Positions 8,369 through 16,791 of a stretch of DNA of 64,000 nucleotides are shown piece by piece (the stretch's first letter is position 1; every line of letters begins with the position of its first letter). The stretch comes from Bacteroidales bacterium (GTDB taxonomy: Bacteria; Bacteroidota; Bacteroidia; Bacteroidales; UBA932), in the NCBI GenBank assembly GCA_017546605.1, contig JAFYSH010000014.1, positions 124,001-188,000 on the forward strand. Reading direction: 5' to 3'. Made by a program: the position numbers and the translations under genes. The notes beneath the pieces were generated by a model. The model saw only the letters and a list, made by a program, of their open reading frames with translations. It ran no database searches and had not been told where the DNA came from.

Positions 8369-8902
8369 TTACGCTTCAGGATTTTCAGCGGTAGCTTCTG
8401 CTTCAGCAGCTTGTGCAGCGGCTTCAGCGGCAGCAGCAGCTTCTTCAGCTTTACGTTGAGCAATAGCTTCCGCTCTTTCGCGGTTTACTTTTGCTTCAGC
8501 TTCCAAACCTGCTTTCACGAGTTGTTTCTTTTCGTCGGTAAGTTGTTGTTTACGACCAGCCAACTTCGCGTCTTTTTCTGCTTTCCAAGCATTCCATTTT
8601 TGTTCCGCTACTTCTGCGGTGAAAGCACCTTTCTTTACACCACCTTCCAAGTGCTTTTTCAACAATACACCTTCGTAAGACAAGATACGACGGCAAGTGT
8701 CGGTCGGTTGAGCACCATTGTTCAACCAAGTCAAAGCACGGTCAACATTTACGTTGATGGTTGCAGGGTTGGTGTTGGGGTTGTAAGTACCGATGCGTTC
8801 GATAAAGCGACCATCCCGGGGTGCGCGGCTATCGGCTACTACTACGTGATAGAAAGCATAATCTTTCTTACCGTGGCGGGACAAGCGAATTTTAACAGCC
8901 AT
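8369..8902 (-). CDS. rpsP: 30S ribosomal protein bS16 with long C-terminal extension
   Basis: 177 residues. The first ~80 are standard bS16 ([39 protein letters not shown], then [15 protein letters not shown]). The remaining ~95 residues form an extension rich in Lys, Glu and Ala, ending in an Ala/Glu run (about residues 150-177), probably helical or disordered. Typical bS16 is 80-90 residues; extended forms are known in Bacteroidota. bS16 binds 16S rRNA early in 30S assembly. First gene of rpsP-rimM. Confidence 0.95.
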   Translation of the reverse strand: MAVKIRLSRHGKKDYAFYHVVVADSRAPRDGRFIERIGTYNPNTNPATINVNVDRALTWLNNGAQPTDTCRRILSYEGVLLKKHLEGGVKKGAFTAEVAEQKWNAWKAEKDAKLAGRKQQLTDEKKQLVKAGLEAEAKVNRERAEAIAQRKAEEAAAAAEAAAQAAEAEATAENPEA

Positions 8903-8964
8903 TTTAAATGGTTTTTAAAAGTTAATAAATCAATAACTTCCTTATCTTCTCGAGAAAAGGCGCG

Positions 8965-8972
8965 CAAAGATA
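8965..8972 (-). promoter_or_regulatory. -7 element of rpsP-rimM
   Basis: Minus-strand TATCTTTG. The predicted leader is about 57 nt. The -33 region falls inside the terminator hairpin of the upstream HAD gene; no perfect TTTG at 19-21 bp. Confidence 0.65.
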
Positions 8973-8976
8973 GCAA

Positions 8977-9013
8977 AAAAAAGAGACAATTCACTCAAAA
9001 TCGTCTCTTTTTT
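8977..9013 (-). terminator. terminator of the cyclophilin-HAD operon
   Basis: Inverted repeat AAAAAAGAGAC / GTCTCTTTTTT with a 15-nt loop, giving a T-run on the minus strand. It sits immediately upstream of the rpsP -7 element. Confidence 0.75.
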
Positions 9014-9063
9014 AATTAACCTAAAATTTAACCTATGAAAAACTATCTTCATGTTCTGATGAT

Positions 9064-9825
9064 TTAATTTTCAAAGTTCGTGCCAAAGTCCAGTAGGTGG
9101 TTGGTGAGTACTTCAATATTTTCGTATTTCAATAGGTTGGGGTGATCATATTCTTCAATTACCTCGACAAACCAGGTGTATTGGGAAGGGATGTAGCAGG
9201 ATTTTCCGCCCAACTCCAATACCGGTGCAATGTCTGATTTGAAGGAGTTGCCGACCATTAGTAGTTCTTCGGGTTGGCAGCGCATCGTTTTACAGAGCCG
9301 TTCGTAATTGAGCCGGTCCTTTTCCACCATGATTTGGATGTGGTCAAAATAGGATTCCAGGCCCGATGCGTTGAGTTTGTCCATTTGTTCTTGCAGGTCC
9401 CCTTTGCTGGCCAGGACCAGTTGCCAGTGCCCGGCTTCTTGTAGGCGGGATAAACAAGCCTTTACCTGGGGAAAGAGCTCGTTGTGGGGCGTCATCAGGT
9501 ATTTACCAAAATCGGCGATGGTTCGGACTTCTTCTGCAGAGAGTGACCGGTTGTGTTCGGGGCTGTTGGCTTCCTTGAGTTGTAGGGCACATTCGTACAT
9601 GCATAGGGTAAAGGCTTTGGCCCCATAGCCAAAATGAGGCAACATCCAGTTTTTTTCCAGTTCCATGAGTCGGGTGTAGATGCTTTCCTGGGTTCCATAG
9701 TTGGAAAAATACCGGCAGAACGATTGTTCTATCTGCCGGTAGTTCTGTTCATTGCTCCAAAGGGTGTCATCAGCGTCAAACGCCAATACCCGGACCTTGT
9801 GCATGGGCATACAGTTGATGCTCAT
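9064..9825 (-). CDS. HAD-family hydrolase
   Basis: 253 residues (246 if the inner ATG at 9804, MHKVRVLAF, is used). HAD motif I is DADDTLW (nucleophile is the first Asp), motif II is the Ser in LASKGD, motif III is a Lys near EKDRLNY, and motif IV is GNSFKSDIAPV. These fit a soluble phosphatase acting on a small phosphorylated substrate with a helical cap (residues ~25-105), but the substrate is not visible. It follows the cyclophilin gene by 10 bp and is terminated by the hairpin at 8977-9013. Confidence 0.88.
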   Translation of the reverse strand: MSINCMPMHKVRVLAFDADDTLWSNEQNYRQIEQSFCRYFSNYGTQESIYTRLMELEKNWMLPHFGYGAKAFTLCMYECALQLKEANSPEHNRSLSAEEVRTIADFGKYLMTPHNELFPQVKACLSRLQEAGHWQLVLASKGDLQEQMDKLNASGLESYFDHIQIMVEKDRLNYERLCKTMRCQPEELLMVGNSFKSDIAPVLELGGKSCYIPSQYTWFVEVIEEYDHPNLLKYENIEVLTNHLLDFGTNFEN

Positions 9826-9835
9826 TGGTGAAGGG

Positions 9836-10495
9836 TTAGTTATTGGTGACGGGAAGGATGCAGAGGATCCGTACGTCTTCCAACGGACGATCGTTGGGGT
9901 TGGTCCGTTTGGCTGCGATGGCGTCGATTACATCCAAACCTTCTACGGTTTCACCAAAGATGGTGTATTGACCATCCAAGTGCACACAGTGTTTGGGATC
10001 GTGTACCAAATAGAATTGTGAGCCGGATGATTCGCGGCGAGGATTGACAAAGTCGCCTTGACGGGCTGCCGCCAATGCACCCTTCTTGTGGGTGTAATGG
10101 GGGAGAATTTCTGCGGGAATGGTATAGCCAGGTCCACCGGTTCCGTATTGGCTGGGGTTGTCAAAGCTCTTGGTGAGCGGGTCGCCGGTTTGGATCATGA
10201 AGCCGTTGATGACTCTGTGGAAGAGGACGTTGTCATAGAATCCCTCAGAGGCGAGTTTCAAGAAGTTTTCCCGGTGTTTCGAGGTGTCTTCGTACAATTT
10301 GATACGGATGGTACCTTCGCTGGTCACCACATCCAGAAGTGTTTCCGGAGTTACGTTTTCCGGAATGAAATCGTCGTTGATGTTCATAGTCGTTTCATCT
10401 TGTTGGGCCGTTTCCCCTTGCTTGCTGGAGCGGTTTCCGCAGGAAGTAAGGGTCAAGCCAGCCACCATCATTAAAGTAAATAATTTGATACGCAT
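9836..10495 (-). CDS. cyclophilin-type peptidyl-prolyl isomerase lipoprotein
   Basis: 219 residues. The signal ends in a lipobox LTSC (Cys19), so it is a lipoprotein, probably facing the periplasm. The cyclophilin domain starts near residue 55, with FHRVINGFMIQTGDP carrying the active-site FHR..xxQxGD pattern, and FGETVEGLDVIDAIA near the end. It should catalyse cis-trans isomerisation of prolyl bonds in exported proteins. Residues 20-50 form a polar linker. First gene of a two-gene transcript with the HAD hydrolase, with a strong own promoter. Confidence 0.93.
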   Translation of the reverse strand: MRIKLFTLMMVAGLTLTSCGNRSSKQGETAQQDETTMNINDDFIPENVTPETLLDVVTSEGTIRIKLYEDTSKHRENFLKLASEGFYDNVLFHRVINGFMIQTGDPLTKSFDNPSQYGTGGPGYTIPAEILPHYTHKKGALAAARQGDFVNPRRESSGSQFYLVHDPKHCVHLDGQYTIFGETVEGLDVIDAIAAKRTNPNDRPLEDVRILCILPVTNN

Positions 10496-10514
10496 ATTTT
10501 AAATTTTTTGTTCG

Positions 10515-10522
10515 TACTTTTG
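10515..10522 (+). promoter_or_regulatory. probable -7 element of flippase-dut-murF
   Basis: Plus-strand TACTTTTG, without a convincing -33, leaving a ~45-nt leader before 10573. Confidence 0.5.
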
Positions 10523-10537
10523 TAGGCACTCGTAGCG

Positions 10538-10569
10538 CAAATTTATTACTTTTTCAGAACTCACACAAA
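10538..10569 (-). promoter_or_regulatory. promoter of the cyclophilin-HAD operon
   Basis: Minus-strand TTTG (10566-10569), 20 bp, TAAATTTG (10538-10545). Full consensus. The leader would be about 37 nt. It crosses the divergent flippase leader. Confidence 0.8.
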
Positions 10570-10572
10570 CCT

Positions 10573-12063
10573 ATGTCGCAGAAACCCTCGGGAGCCTTGA
10601 AGAAATTAGCAGGAGAAACCGCCATCTATGGTCTTAGTACCATTCTTGCCCGGTTCATCAACTTCCTGTTTGTGCCGCTTTATACCTACATCCTTTCTAC
10701 ATCGGATTATGGGGTGTTGACGGAGTTTATGGCATATATTGCTTTGCTGCAAGTGGTTTTGTTGCTGGGTCTGGAGACCGGCTGTTTCCGTTTTGCCAAC
10801 CGGGAGGGTGTCAATCCGAGTGCTGTGTTCTCAAATGCTTATCTGGCGGTTTCTGTGGTGTCGGTCGGATTTTTGCTGTTGCTGTTGGGCTTTGCAGGGC
10901 CTTTGTCTGAGAAGATGGGCTATGCCGGAAGCGAATCTTGTTTCTGGTGGATTGGCTGGATCCTGGCTTTGGATTCAACAACGGCCATCCTGTTTGCAAA
11001 ATTGCGGTATGAAGGAAGAGCCTGGCGTTTTGCTTTGATCAAGACGGCAAAGATTCTGTCGGAGACTGGAATGAACCTCTTCTTGTTCTTGATCTTTCCG
11101 GATTATGTAGCGGCCCATCCGGATAGCTGGCTGCTACAGTTCTTGCCCGCGACTCCGAATTATAGCTATCCGGTATTTGCCATCTGCTTCAGTTGTGTTG
11201 TTGCTTTCTTGTTGCTGTTGCCGGATTTGTTGCGGATCCGTTTTTGTCCGGACCGGGGTTTGACCAGGGCGATGCTCCGCTATTCCCTGCCGTTGATGTT
11301 GGCCGCTTTGCCGGGGATTGCAAATGATTTCTTGGATCGGATTCTGTTCCGCTTCTTTCATGTGGATCAGTCGTTGTGGCAATCGGATTTGGGGATTTAT
11401 CAGGCCGCTGTAAAGTTGGCCGTCATCATGTCGTTGTTTGTTCAAATGTTCCGGTATGCGGCCGAGCCGTTCTTCTTTTCGCGGGCCAAGGATCGGAATT
11501 CTCCTGAGCTTTATGCGCGCGTAATGGAGTATTTTGTGGCCTTTTGTATGTTGATCTTTCTGGGTGTTACGCTCTATATAGATCTGTTTCAATTATTGTT
11601 GGGTCGTGATTTCCGTGCAGGTATGGGTATTGTTCCAATTATGTTGCTGAGTTACTTGATGCTGGGGATGTTGTACAATGTTTCGATGTGGTACAAACTC
11701 TCGGACCGTTCCGGTTATGCCATCTGGATTACATTGGCGGGTTTGGTGGTCAGTGCTGTCATCAATATCCTCTTTTTGCCGAAGTATTCTTATTGGGCGG
11801 CAGCCTGGGGACATTTTATGAGTTATGCGGTCATGCTGCTCATAAGTGCTCTGCTGGGGAATAAATACTATCCCATTCCCTATCGGTGGGGGCGCATTCT
11901 TTCCTTGATTGCTTGGGCTTGTCTGATCTATGGGCTGTCGATTTGCTTGCCAGTGATGAATTTGGGCTTGAAGTTGACCATCCATACGGCTTTGATTTTC
12001 CTCTACATGATTATCTATTATTTTGGTTATGAATATAAAAATCGTCAACAAATCACCGTTTGA
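10573..12063 (+). CDS. polysaccharide flippase, Wzx/MATE-like
   Basis: 496 residues, very hydrophobic, with about 14 predicted membrane helices. The start ([28 protein letters not shown] is its pattern, residues 7-34) is typical of the MOP superfamily polysaccharide-export proteins, with GxxxYGLSTILxR in helix 1. It probably flips lipid-linked sugar units (O-antigen, capsule or lipid II-like) across the inner membrane. Its 3' end overlaps the dut start by ~35 bp, and dut is followed by murF, so the three are one operon; the murF link leaves open a role with peptidoglycan precursors, but the glycosyltransferase gene at 13.8-14.8 kb points as well to surface glycans. Confidence 0.88.
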   Translation: MSQKPSGALKKLAGETAIYGLSTILARFINFLFVPLYTYILSTSDYGVLTEFMAYIALLQVVLLLGLETGCFRFANREGVNPSAVFSNAYLAVSVVSVGFLLLLLGFAGPLSEKMGYAGSESCFWWIGWILALDSTTAILFAKLRYEGRAWRFALIKTAKILSETGMNLFLFLIFPDYVAAHPDSWLLQFLPATPNYSYPVFAICFSCVVAFLLLLPDLLRIRFCPDRGLTRAMLRYSLPLMLAALPGIANDFLDRILFRFFHVDQSLWQSDLGIYQAAVKLAVIMSLFVQMFRYAAEPFFFSRAKDRNSPELYARVMEYFVAFCMLIFLGVTLYIDLFQLLLGRDFRAGMGIVPIMLLSYLMLGMLYNVSMWYKLSDRSGYAIWITLAGLVVSAVINILFLPKYSYWAAAWGHFMSYAVMLLISALLGNKYYPIPYRWGRILSLIAWACLIYGLSICLPVMNLGLKLTIHTALIFLYMIIYYFGYEYKNRQQITV

Positions 12064-12469
12064 TCTGCCTCAATATGCGACAGCAGCCGCAGCAGGTATG
12101 GATCTTCGTGCCAATCTGCAGGAGTCGGTAATTCTGGCCCCGCTTCAACGTAAAATTATTCCGACGGGATTAAGCATGGAGTTGCCGGTCGGCTATGAAG
12201 CCCAAGTTCGTCCCAGAAGTGGCTTGGCAGCCAAGCATGGGATTACCGTTTTGAATGCGCCAGGTACCATTGATGCGGATTATCGGGGCGATATCGGTGT
12301 AATCTTGATTAATCTTTCCGATACTCCCTTTGAAATCAAACCGGGAGAGCGCATTGCACAAATGGTTATTGCCCGTCACGAACAGGCCAATTGGGTTGAA
12401 GTGGACTCCGTGGAGGCTTTGGAAGAGAGTCTTCGAGGTGCGGGTGGATTTGGTTCAACAGGGAAATAA
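12029..12469 (+). CDS. dut: dUTP diphosphatase
   Basis: 146 residues from the ATG at 12029; a TTG two codons upstream (12023) is a less likely start. All five trimeric dUTPase motifs are visible: AGMDLRA (1), [10 protein letters not shown] (2), [12 protein letters not shown] (3), GERIAQMVI (4) and [10 protein letters not shown] (5). It hydrolyses dUTP to dUMP and pyrophosphate, keeping uracil out of DNA and feeding dTMP synthesis. It overlaps the flippase end by 35 bp, suggesting translational coupling, and precedes murF by 14 bp. Confidence 0.97.
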   Translation: MNIKIVNKSPFDLPQYATAAAAGMDLRANLQESVILAPLQRKIIPTGLSMELPVGYEAQVRPRSGLAAKHGITVLNAPGTIDADYRGDIGVILINLSDTPFEIKPGERIAQMVIARHEQANWVEVDSVEALEESLRGAGGFGSTGK

Positions 12470-12483
12470 ATTCGCATAAGGGT

Positions 12484-13815
12484 ATGAAAATAGCTGATTT
12501 GTATCGGGTTTTTCAGCAATCGGACGGAGTGTCCAAGGATAGTCGCAGTACGGCCGGTCGGATTTACTTTGCCTTGCGAGGTGAGCGCTTTGATGGAAAT
12601 GATTTTGCGTTGTCAGCTTTGGAGCAAGGGGCGAGTGCTGTGGTTGTTGCTGCGGATAGTGGTGTAGCACAGCAAGCGGAAGTTGCTTCCTTTGTGGAGG
12701 CGGGAAAAGTCTTTGTGGCAGAGGATCCGCTCAAGACGTTGCAGGACCTTGCTCGCTATCACCGAAGTCGTTTTCGCATCCCGGTGATTGCTTTGACGGG
12801 CACCAATGGAAAGACAACGACCAAGGAGTTGGTTCGTGCAGCTTTATCGGCCAAGTATCGGGTAACTGCCACTCAGGGTAACTTAAATAATCACATCGGT
12901 GTGCCGCTAACGCTTTTGGAAATTAACTCTGACACAGAAATTGCCATTGTGGAGATGGGGGCAAGTGCACCCAAAGAGATTGCGTTACTAGCCTCAATTG
13001 CTCTGCCTACCTTTGGTCTGATTACCAATGTTGGAACGGCGCATATTCTTGGCTTTGGTTCTTTTGAAGGGGTGCAACAAGCCAAGGGTGAGTTGTATGA
13101 TTATCTGCAACGTACAGCGGACTTGGCCTTTGTGAACGTGGCCAATCCTCATTTGCAGGAAATGGCTCGGATGCGTCCGGATTTGCGGGTGCAGCCCTAT
13201 AGCTTGGATCTGGCAGGTGCTCGCGTAGCTCCAATCACTTGGGATCAGCCCTTTTTGCGCTTGTCCTTTGAGGATGGTTCTGAACTGTCAACCAAGTTGG
13301 TAGGTCATTACAATGCAGATAATGTGATGGCGGCCTTGGCTGTTGCTGACTATTTTGGGGTTCCGAGGCAACAGGCGCGTGCTGCTGTTGCTGCATACGA
13401 GCCGGCCAATAATCGGTCTCAGTTGTTGAAAACGGATAAGAACCTGCTGATTGTGGATGCTTATAACGCAAATCCATCCAGTATGGCTGCAGCCTTGGAG
13501 AGCTTTGGTCGGATTGAATCTCCTAACAAGGGGGTTATTTTGGGAGATATGCGAGAGTTGGGGGTGGTTAGCGAAACAGAACACCGCAAGGTGATGGAAC
13601 GTGTTGCAGGGATGGATTTGAAAGCAGCCTGGTTTGTAGGGGAGCTATTTGGACACTTGAATCAGACCTGGTCGAATCCCGCTATACCCGTACGATTCTT
13701 TGCAAATGTAGAGGCGCTCAAACAACACTTGAAGGAGGCCACTACGCAGCAGATGACTTGGTTGATCAAGGGATCCAATGGAATTGGGTTGCAACAAATC
13801 ATTCAGGATTTATAG
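12484..13815 (+). CDS. murF: UDP-MurNAc-tripeptide--D-Ala-D-Ala ligase
   Basis: 443 residues. The Mur ligase ATP-binding loop is GTNGKTTTKEL (residues 106-116). The N-terminal domain contains KDSR near 18-21, which binds uridine in MurF, and NNRSQLL and DAYNANPSSM (from about residue 300) are typical of the C-terminal half. It adds D-Ala-D-Ala to the peptidoglycan precursor in the cytoplasm; the D-Ala-D-Ala ligase gene is also in this window (35.6 kb). Third gene of the flippase-dut-murF operon. Its last 13 bp overlap the convergent glycosyltransferase gene. Confidence 0.96.
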   Translation: MKIADLYRVFQQSDGVSKDSRSTAGRIYFALRGERFDGNDFALSALEQGASAVVVAADSGVAQQAEVASFVEAGKVFVAEDPLKTLQDLARYHRSRFRIPVIALTGTNGKTTTKELVRAALSAKYRVTATQGNLNNHIGVPLTLLEINSDTEIAIVEMGASAPKEIALLASIALPTFGLITNVGTAHILGFGSFEGVQQAKGELYDYLQRTADLAFVNVANPHLQEMARMRPDLRVQPYSLDLAGARVAPITWDQPFLRLSFEDGSELSTKLVGHYNADNVMAALAVADYFGVPRQQARAAVAAYEPANNRSQLLKTDKNLLIVDAYNANPSSMAAALESFGRIESPNKGVILGDMRELGVVSETEHRKVMERVAGMDLKAAWFVGELFGHLNQTWSNPAIPVRFFANVEALKQHLKEATTQQMTWLIKGSNGIGLQQIIQDL

Positions 13816-14816
13816 CCCGTTTTGTTTAGCTTCAACCACTCAAAGAGTAGGAGGGTGTTGGCTAATTTGACTTGTGTCAGCTGTTCCGGTCGGGACAGCT
13901 GTTTTTTTTGTCGGTGGTAATCCATGTGGGCGTTCCATACGCTTTTGAAGAAGGTCCATTTCCCGGTTAATAAGTAAACAGCAGCAATGGCGCTATCGAA
14001 ACACATCCGCAGGAAAATCCGTCCGTTGCGGGTGGATAACGGTAGGTTCTTGTGGAGCATAAAGAGGTTGTTCCGGAAGTTGAGGTACAACTTTCTCGGA
14101 GAATTGTTTGGCAAGGTGCCTCCTCCGACGTGGTAAATTACAGATTGTGGAATCACCCAGACCTGATGATCCAGGGACTGGACGCGCCAGCAAAGATCGA
14201 TCTCCTCCATGTGGGCGAAGAACAAGTCGTCCAAACCACCGGTTTGGGCATACAAATGAGTACGAATCAGAAAGCAGGTGCCAGATGCCCAGAAAACTTG
14301 AGTGGGATAGTCGTATTGGCCGTAATCTTTTTCGATTTTGGACAGCACCCGGCCTTGACAGTAGGGGAATCCTAACCAATCTACGAATCCGCCACAGGCT
14401 CCTGCGTGTTCAAAATGGTCTCGCTGATAATAGGAGCGCACTTTGGGAGAGCAGACACCCGCCTTGGGGTGAGAATCCATGAATTGGATCAGAGGAGAGA
14501 GCCATTCATGGGTGACTTCAACATCGGAGTTCAGTAGTAAGAAATAATCATATTTCTGCTCCCATTGTTGTATTTGGGCAAAAGCCCGGTTGTAACCTCC
14601 GGTAAAACCGTAGTTTTTGTCCAGCAAGATGAGGCGAACGCTGGGATATTGTTCTCGAAGCCAAGCCACTGAGTCGTCGCTGGATCCGTTGTCTGCAACG
14701 ATGAGTGTGGCTTCCCCTGTTTGAAGTTCAGGGGTTCTTTCCAGAAGGATGGGGACAAACTGTTTTAAAAAACTGAGTCCATTCCAATTCAAGATAACAA
14801 TAGCGGTTGTTCCCAT
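13803..14816 (-). CDS. GT2-family glycosyltransferase
   Basis: 337 residues. The GT-A fold markers are VILNWNG at the start, DNGSSDDS for nucleotide binding, LLNSDVEV as the DxD metal site, and EEIDLCWR, the ED-type acceptor motif of rhamnosyl- and related transferases. The C-terminal quarter is basic with one hydrophobic segment (about residues 275-290) that may bind the membrane. It probably adds a sugar to a cell-surface glycan. The start MGTTAIVILNWNG matches family practice, yet a perfect promoter lies only 7 nt before it. 3' end overlaps murF. Confidence 0.92.
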   Translation of the reverse strand: MGTTAIVILNWNGLSFLKQFVPILLERTPELQTGEATLIVADNGSSDDSVAWLREQYPSVRLILLDKNYGFTGGYNRAFAQIQQWEQKYDYFLLLNSDVEVTHEWLSPLIQFMDSHPKAGVCSPKVRSYYQRDHFEHAGACGGFVDWLGFPYCQGRVLSKIEKDYGQYDYPTQVFWASGTCFLIRTHLYAQTGGLDDLFFAHMEEIDLCWRVQSLDHQVWVIPQSVIYHVGGGTLPNNSPRKLYLNFRNNLFMLHKNLPLSTRNGRIFLRMCFDSAIAAVYLLTGKWTFFKSVWNAHMDYHRQKKQLSRPEQLTQVKLANTLLLFEWLKLNKTGYKS

Positions 14817-14823
14817 AAATATA

Positions 14824-14854
14824 CAAAGTTAAAAAAATCCCAACATAACGCAAA
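14824..14854 (-). promoter_or_regulatory. promoter of the GT2 gene
   Basis: Minus-strand TTTG (14851-14854), 19 bp, TAACTTTG (14824-14831). Its last base is separated from the ATG (14816) by only 7 nt, so the mRNA should be leaderless or nearly so. Confidence 0.8.
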
Positions 14855-14897
14855 TTGCTGCAAATGCAATTTGTGATTAGAGTCTTTTTTTGAGTGA

Positions 14898-14928
14898 TTG
14901 ACTTGATATGTAAGAAAAATTATATTTG
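14898..14928 (+). promoter_or_regulatory. promoter of the lipoprotein gene at 15.1 kb
   Basis: Plus-strand TTG (14898-14900), 20 bp, TATATTTG (14921-14928). It leaves an AT-rich leader of ~125 nt before the ATG at 15060. The leader contains small inverted repeats (CCTC-ata-GAGG near 15018-15030; ATTGTT-t-AACAAT near 15031-15043). Confidence 0.7.
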
Positions 14929-15059
14929 CAAAAACATTAAAAAATATAAAATATATTACAAAAACTTTTCTTTGGATATAGAATACAAAAAGAGGAATGG
15001 AAATGCTGCTAACGAACTCCTCATAGAGGTCATTGTTTAACAATTTAAATTTTGTGCTT

Positions 15060-16019
15060 ATGAAACGTTTTATTCTAGCTTTGTGCGCGGCTCTTCTTAT
15101 GGTGGCTTGTGAGCCTACTGAAATATCCTCTCCTGTTGATAAAACAAAATTGTCAATAATGGCGGAGCAGGTTCACGGAACATCATCATATGTTTTGTTA
15201 GAGTTTGAAGCAGGAGAGCTGGCTAAATGGATAGAGTTTCAACTGATTTCATATTACCAATATCAGACAGAGGAGATTAATGAATCTTATTTTCGAAGAA
15301 TTCCTGTCACTTCAGAGAATGTAATGTTAAATATCCCTCAAATGGGAAATTATATGTTGGTAGCGCGAGCTGTGTCAGAAGATGGATACACCGGTGAGAC
15401 ATTATATTTGCCGATTATAGGAGCTCCTGCTGGTTTTGAGGTTATTGATATTTCTGCCATCCATTGTCGATACCGGGTTCGTGTTTTTGGAGAGGCGATG
15501 AATTTGTGGATCTATACTGATCAATCTTCCAATATGCACAAGGTAGAAGAGGAGGGGATTTTGATATTGGGAGAGGGTTTTCCTAATTCTACTGCTGCGG
15601 GTTATGTGGTCTTTGTTGGCGAAAAGGAGGTGGGTGAATATAGTTTTAGACTTCTTTCAGGAGCCTATGATTCATCACAACCATTGCCGGGTCAACCCGA
15701 GTTGAGGGTCTCAACCTATGATATGTACAGTTTAGAGTTATCCATTACTCATGCAGATAATACGATATTGAGTTTGTACACGATCCTACCAAAGTCTAAA
15801 TTGGCAGGTATGACACTGGCGGATTATTTAAAAAATCATCCGGAGGTTTTTGAATCAATGGGATACTACATGAATTCGGATAGGAAACCTATTTGTAGAG
15901 TTCCAGAAGATGGCTCTTATATAGTAATGGTAGTTCCGCTTAATAGAAATGGAAGAGAAGGTATGGGTAAGATGGTTGCGGAAGAAATTGAAATTAAAGA
16001 GGGAGTATTACTAAAATAA
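15060..16019 (+). CDS. uncharacterised lipoprotein
   Basis: 319 residues from the ATG at 15060 (nine codons inside the longest frame; the upstream codons lack a signal-like pattern and the MKRF start gives a proper lipoprotein signal). Cys17 follows LLMVA. The rest has no enzyme motif. It appears to hold three similar beta-rich modules starting near residues 28, 130 and 215 (SSYVLLEF, CRYRVRVF, YSLELSIT), which suggests fibronectin III-like domains; this is inference. Codon use is AT-rich, with ATA, TTA and AGA common, unlike neighbouring genes. The next gene follows after 12 bp. Confidence 0.75.
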   Translation: MKRFILALCAALLMVACEPTEISSPVDKTKLSIMAEQVHGTSSYVLLEFEAGELAKWIEFQLISYYQYQTEEINESYFRRIPVTSENVMLNIPQMGNYMLVARAVSEDGYTGETLYLPIIGAPAGFEVIDISAIHCRYRVRVFGEAMNLWIYTDQSSNMHKVEEEGILILGEGFPNSTAAGYVVFVGEKEVGEYSFRLLSGAYDSSQPLPGQPELRVSTYDMYSLELSITHADNTILSLYTILPKSKLAGMTLADYLKNHPEVFESMGYYMNSDRKPICRVPEDGSYIVMVVPLNRNGREGMGKMVAEEIEIKEGVLLK

Positions 16020-16031
16020 ATGCAGTGAGTT

Positions 16032-16664
16032 ATGAAGTATCTAAATCGTTCGTCATTAAGTGTTATTTGTCTCTTTCTTGTTGGGTTGACTTATGCCCAG
16101 GGGGATATTAAACCTCTTAAAAACAAGCAGCATTCGTTGGAGTTGGCATATGGAACTCCTAGTATTGTGGCATATTTGGAGACGCCAGGCAGTAGTGAAG
16201 TCGAAGGGTTTTATTATCCGAAAGGGCAAAAGGTGGAGGATGTTTATCATCATCCAAACATAAACCTGTCCTATGTTTATTCTTGGGCTGAAAGATGGGA
16301 TTTGGTAACACTGGCAAATATTCACTTGAATTCTTATAAAGTGATGCAATATCCGGAAAAAGAAGGCTATGTTCCTCCAGAAGGATCTTATCAGATGGAG
16401 TATGATTGGACTCAAGAACCGGCACTTCTGAGACAGGAAAGGCAAATCAAAGGTTCGCTTACTTTTGCAGTCCGTTACCATTGGCTATTGCGGGAACAAG
16501 TGAGTTGTTATTCTGCTTTAGGAATTAGTTTATGGGTTTTTCCACTACCTTATATAACGCCAATAGGTGTCCGGTTTGGTAAAGGTAGAATATATGGACT
16601 TGTAGAGGCGAATATCTCCGCTGCAAACATGATCGGTATGGCTGGATTGGGTGTTCGCTTGTAA
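16032..16664 (+). CDS. uncharacterised secreted protein, possible small outer-membrane barrel
   Basis: 210 residues with a signal peptide (hydrophobic to about residue 20, probable cut after TYAQ, residue 22). The mature protein alternates hydrophobic and polar residues (HSLELAYG, NINLSYVYSWAERW, IKGSLTFAVRYHWL, MIGMAGLGVRL), as in outer-membrane beta-barrels of about 8 strands, and ends in an aromatic-poor GVRL. I do not recognise a family. It lies 12 bp after the lipoprotein gene, so the two probably work together; AT-rich like it. Confidence 0.7.
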   Translation: MKYLNRSSLSVICLFLVGLTYAQGDIKPLKNKQHSLELAYGTPSIVAYLETPGSSEVEGFYYPKGQKVEDVYHHPNINLSYVYSWAERWDLVTLANIHLNSYKVMQYPEKEGYVPPEGSYQMEYDWTQEPALLRQERQIKGSLTFAVRYHWLLREQVSCYSALGISLWVFPLPYITPIGVRFGKGRIYGLVEANISAANMIGMAGLGVRL

Positions 16665-16791
16665 TCCGCCAATAAGATAAAATTTATGTAGGAGTATTCG
16701 ACTCGGATAATCCTGTCGTGGAGACAAGATCTTCAGATGGTGATTGTTATGATAAATTTTATAGAATATTAACCTATAAACTTCCATAGTT

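Noticed and set aside
10573-14816. A complete surface-polysaccharide cluster
   Set aside because: Only a flippase and one glycosyltransferase are present; dut and murF between them are housekeeping genes, and no polymerase or sugar-nucleotide genes are seen.
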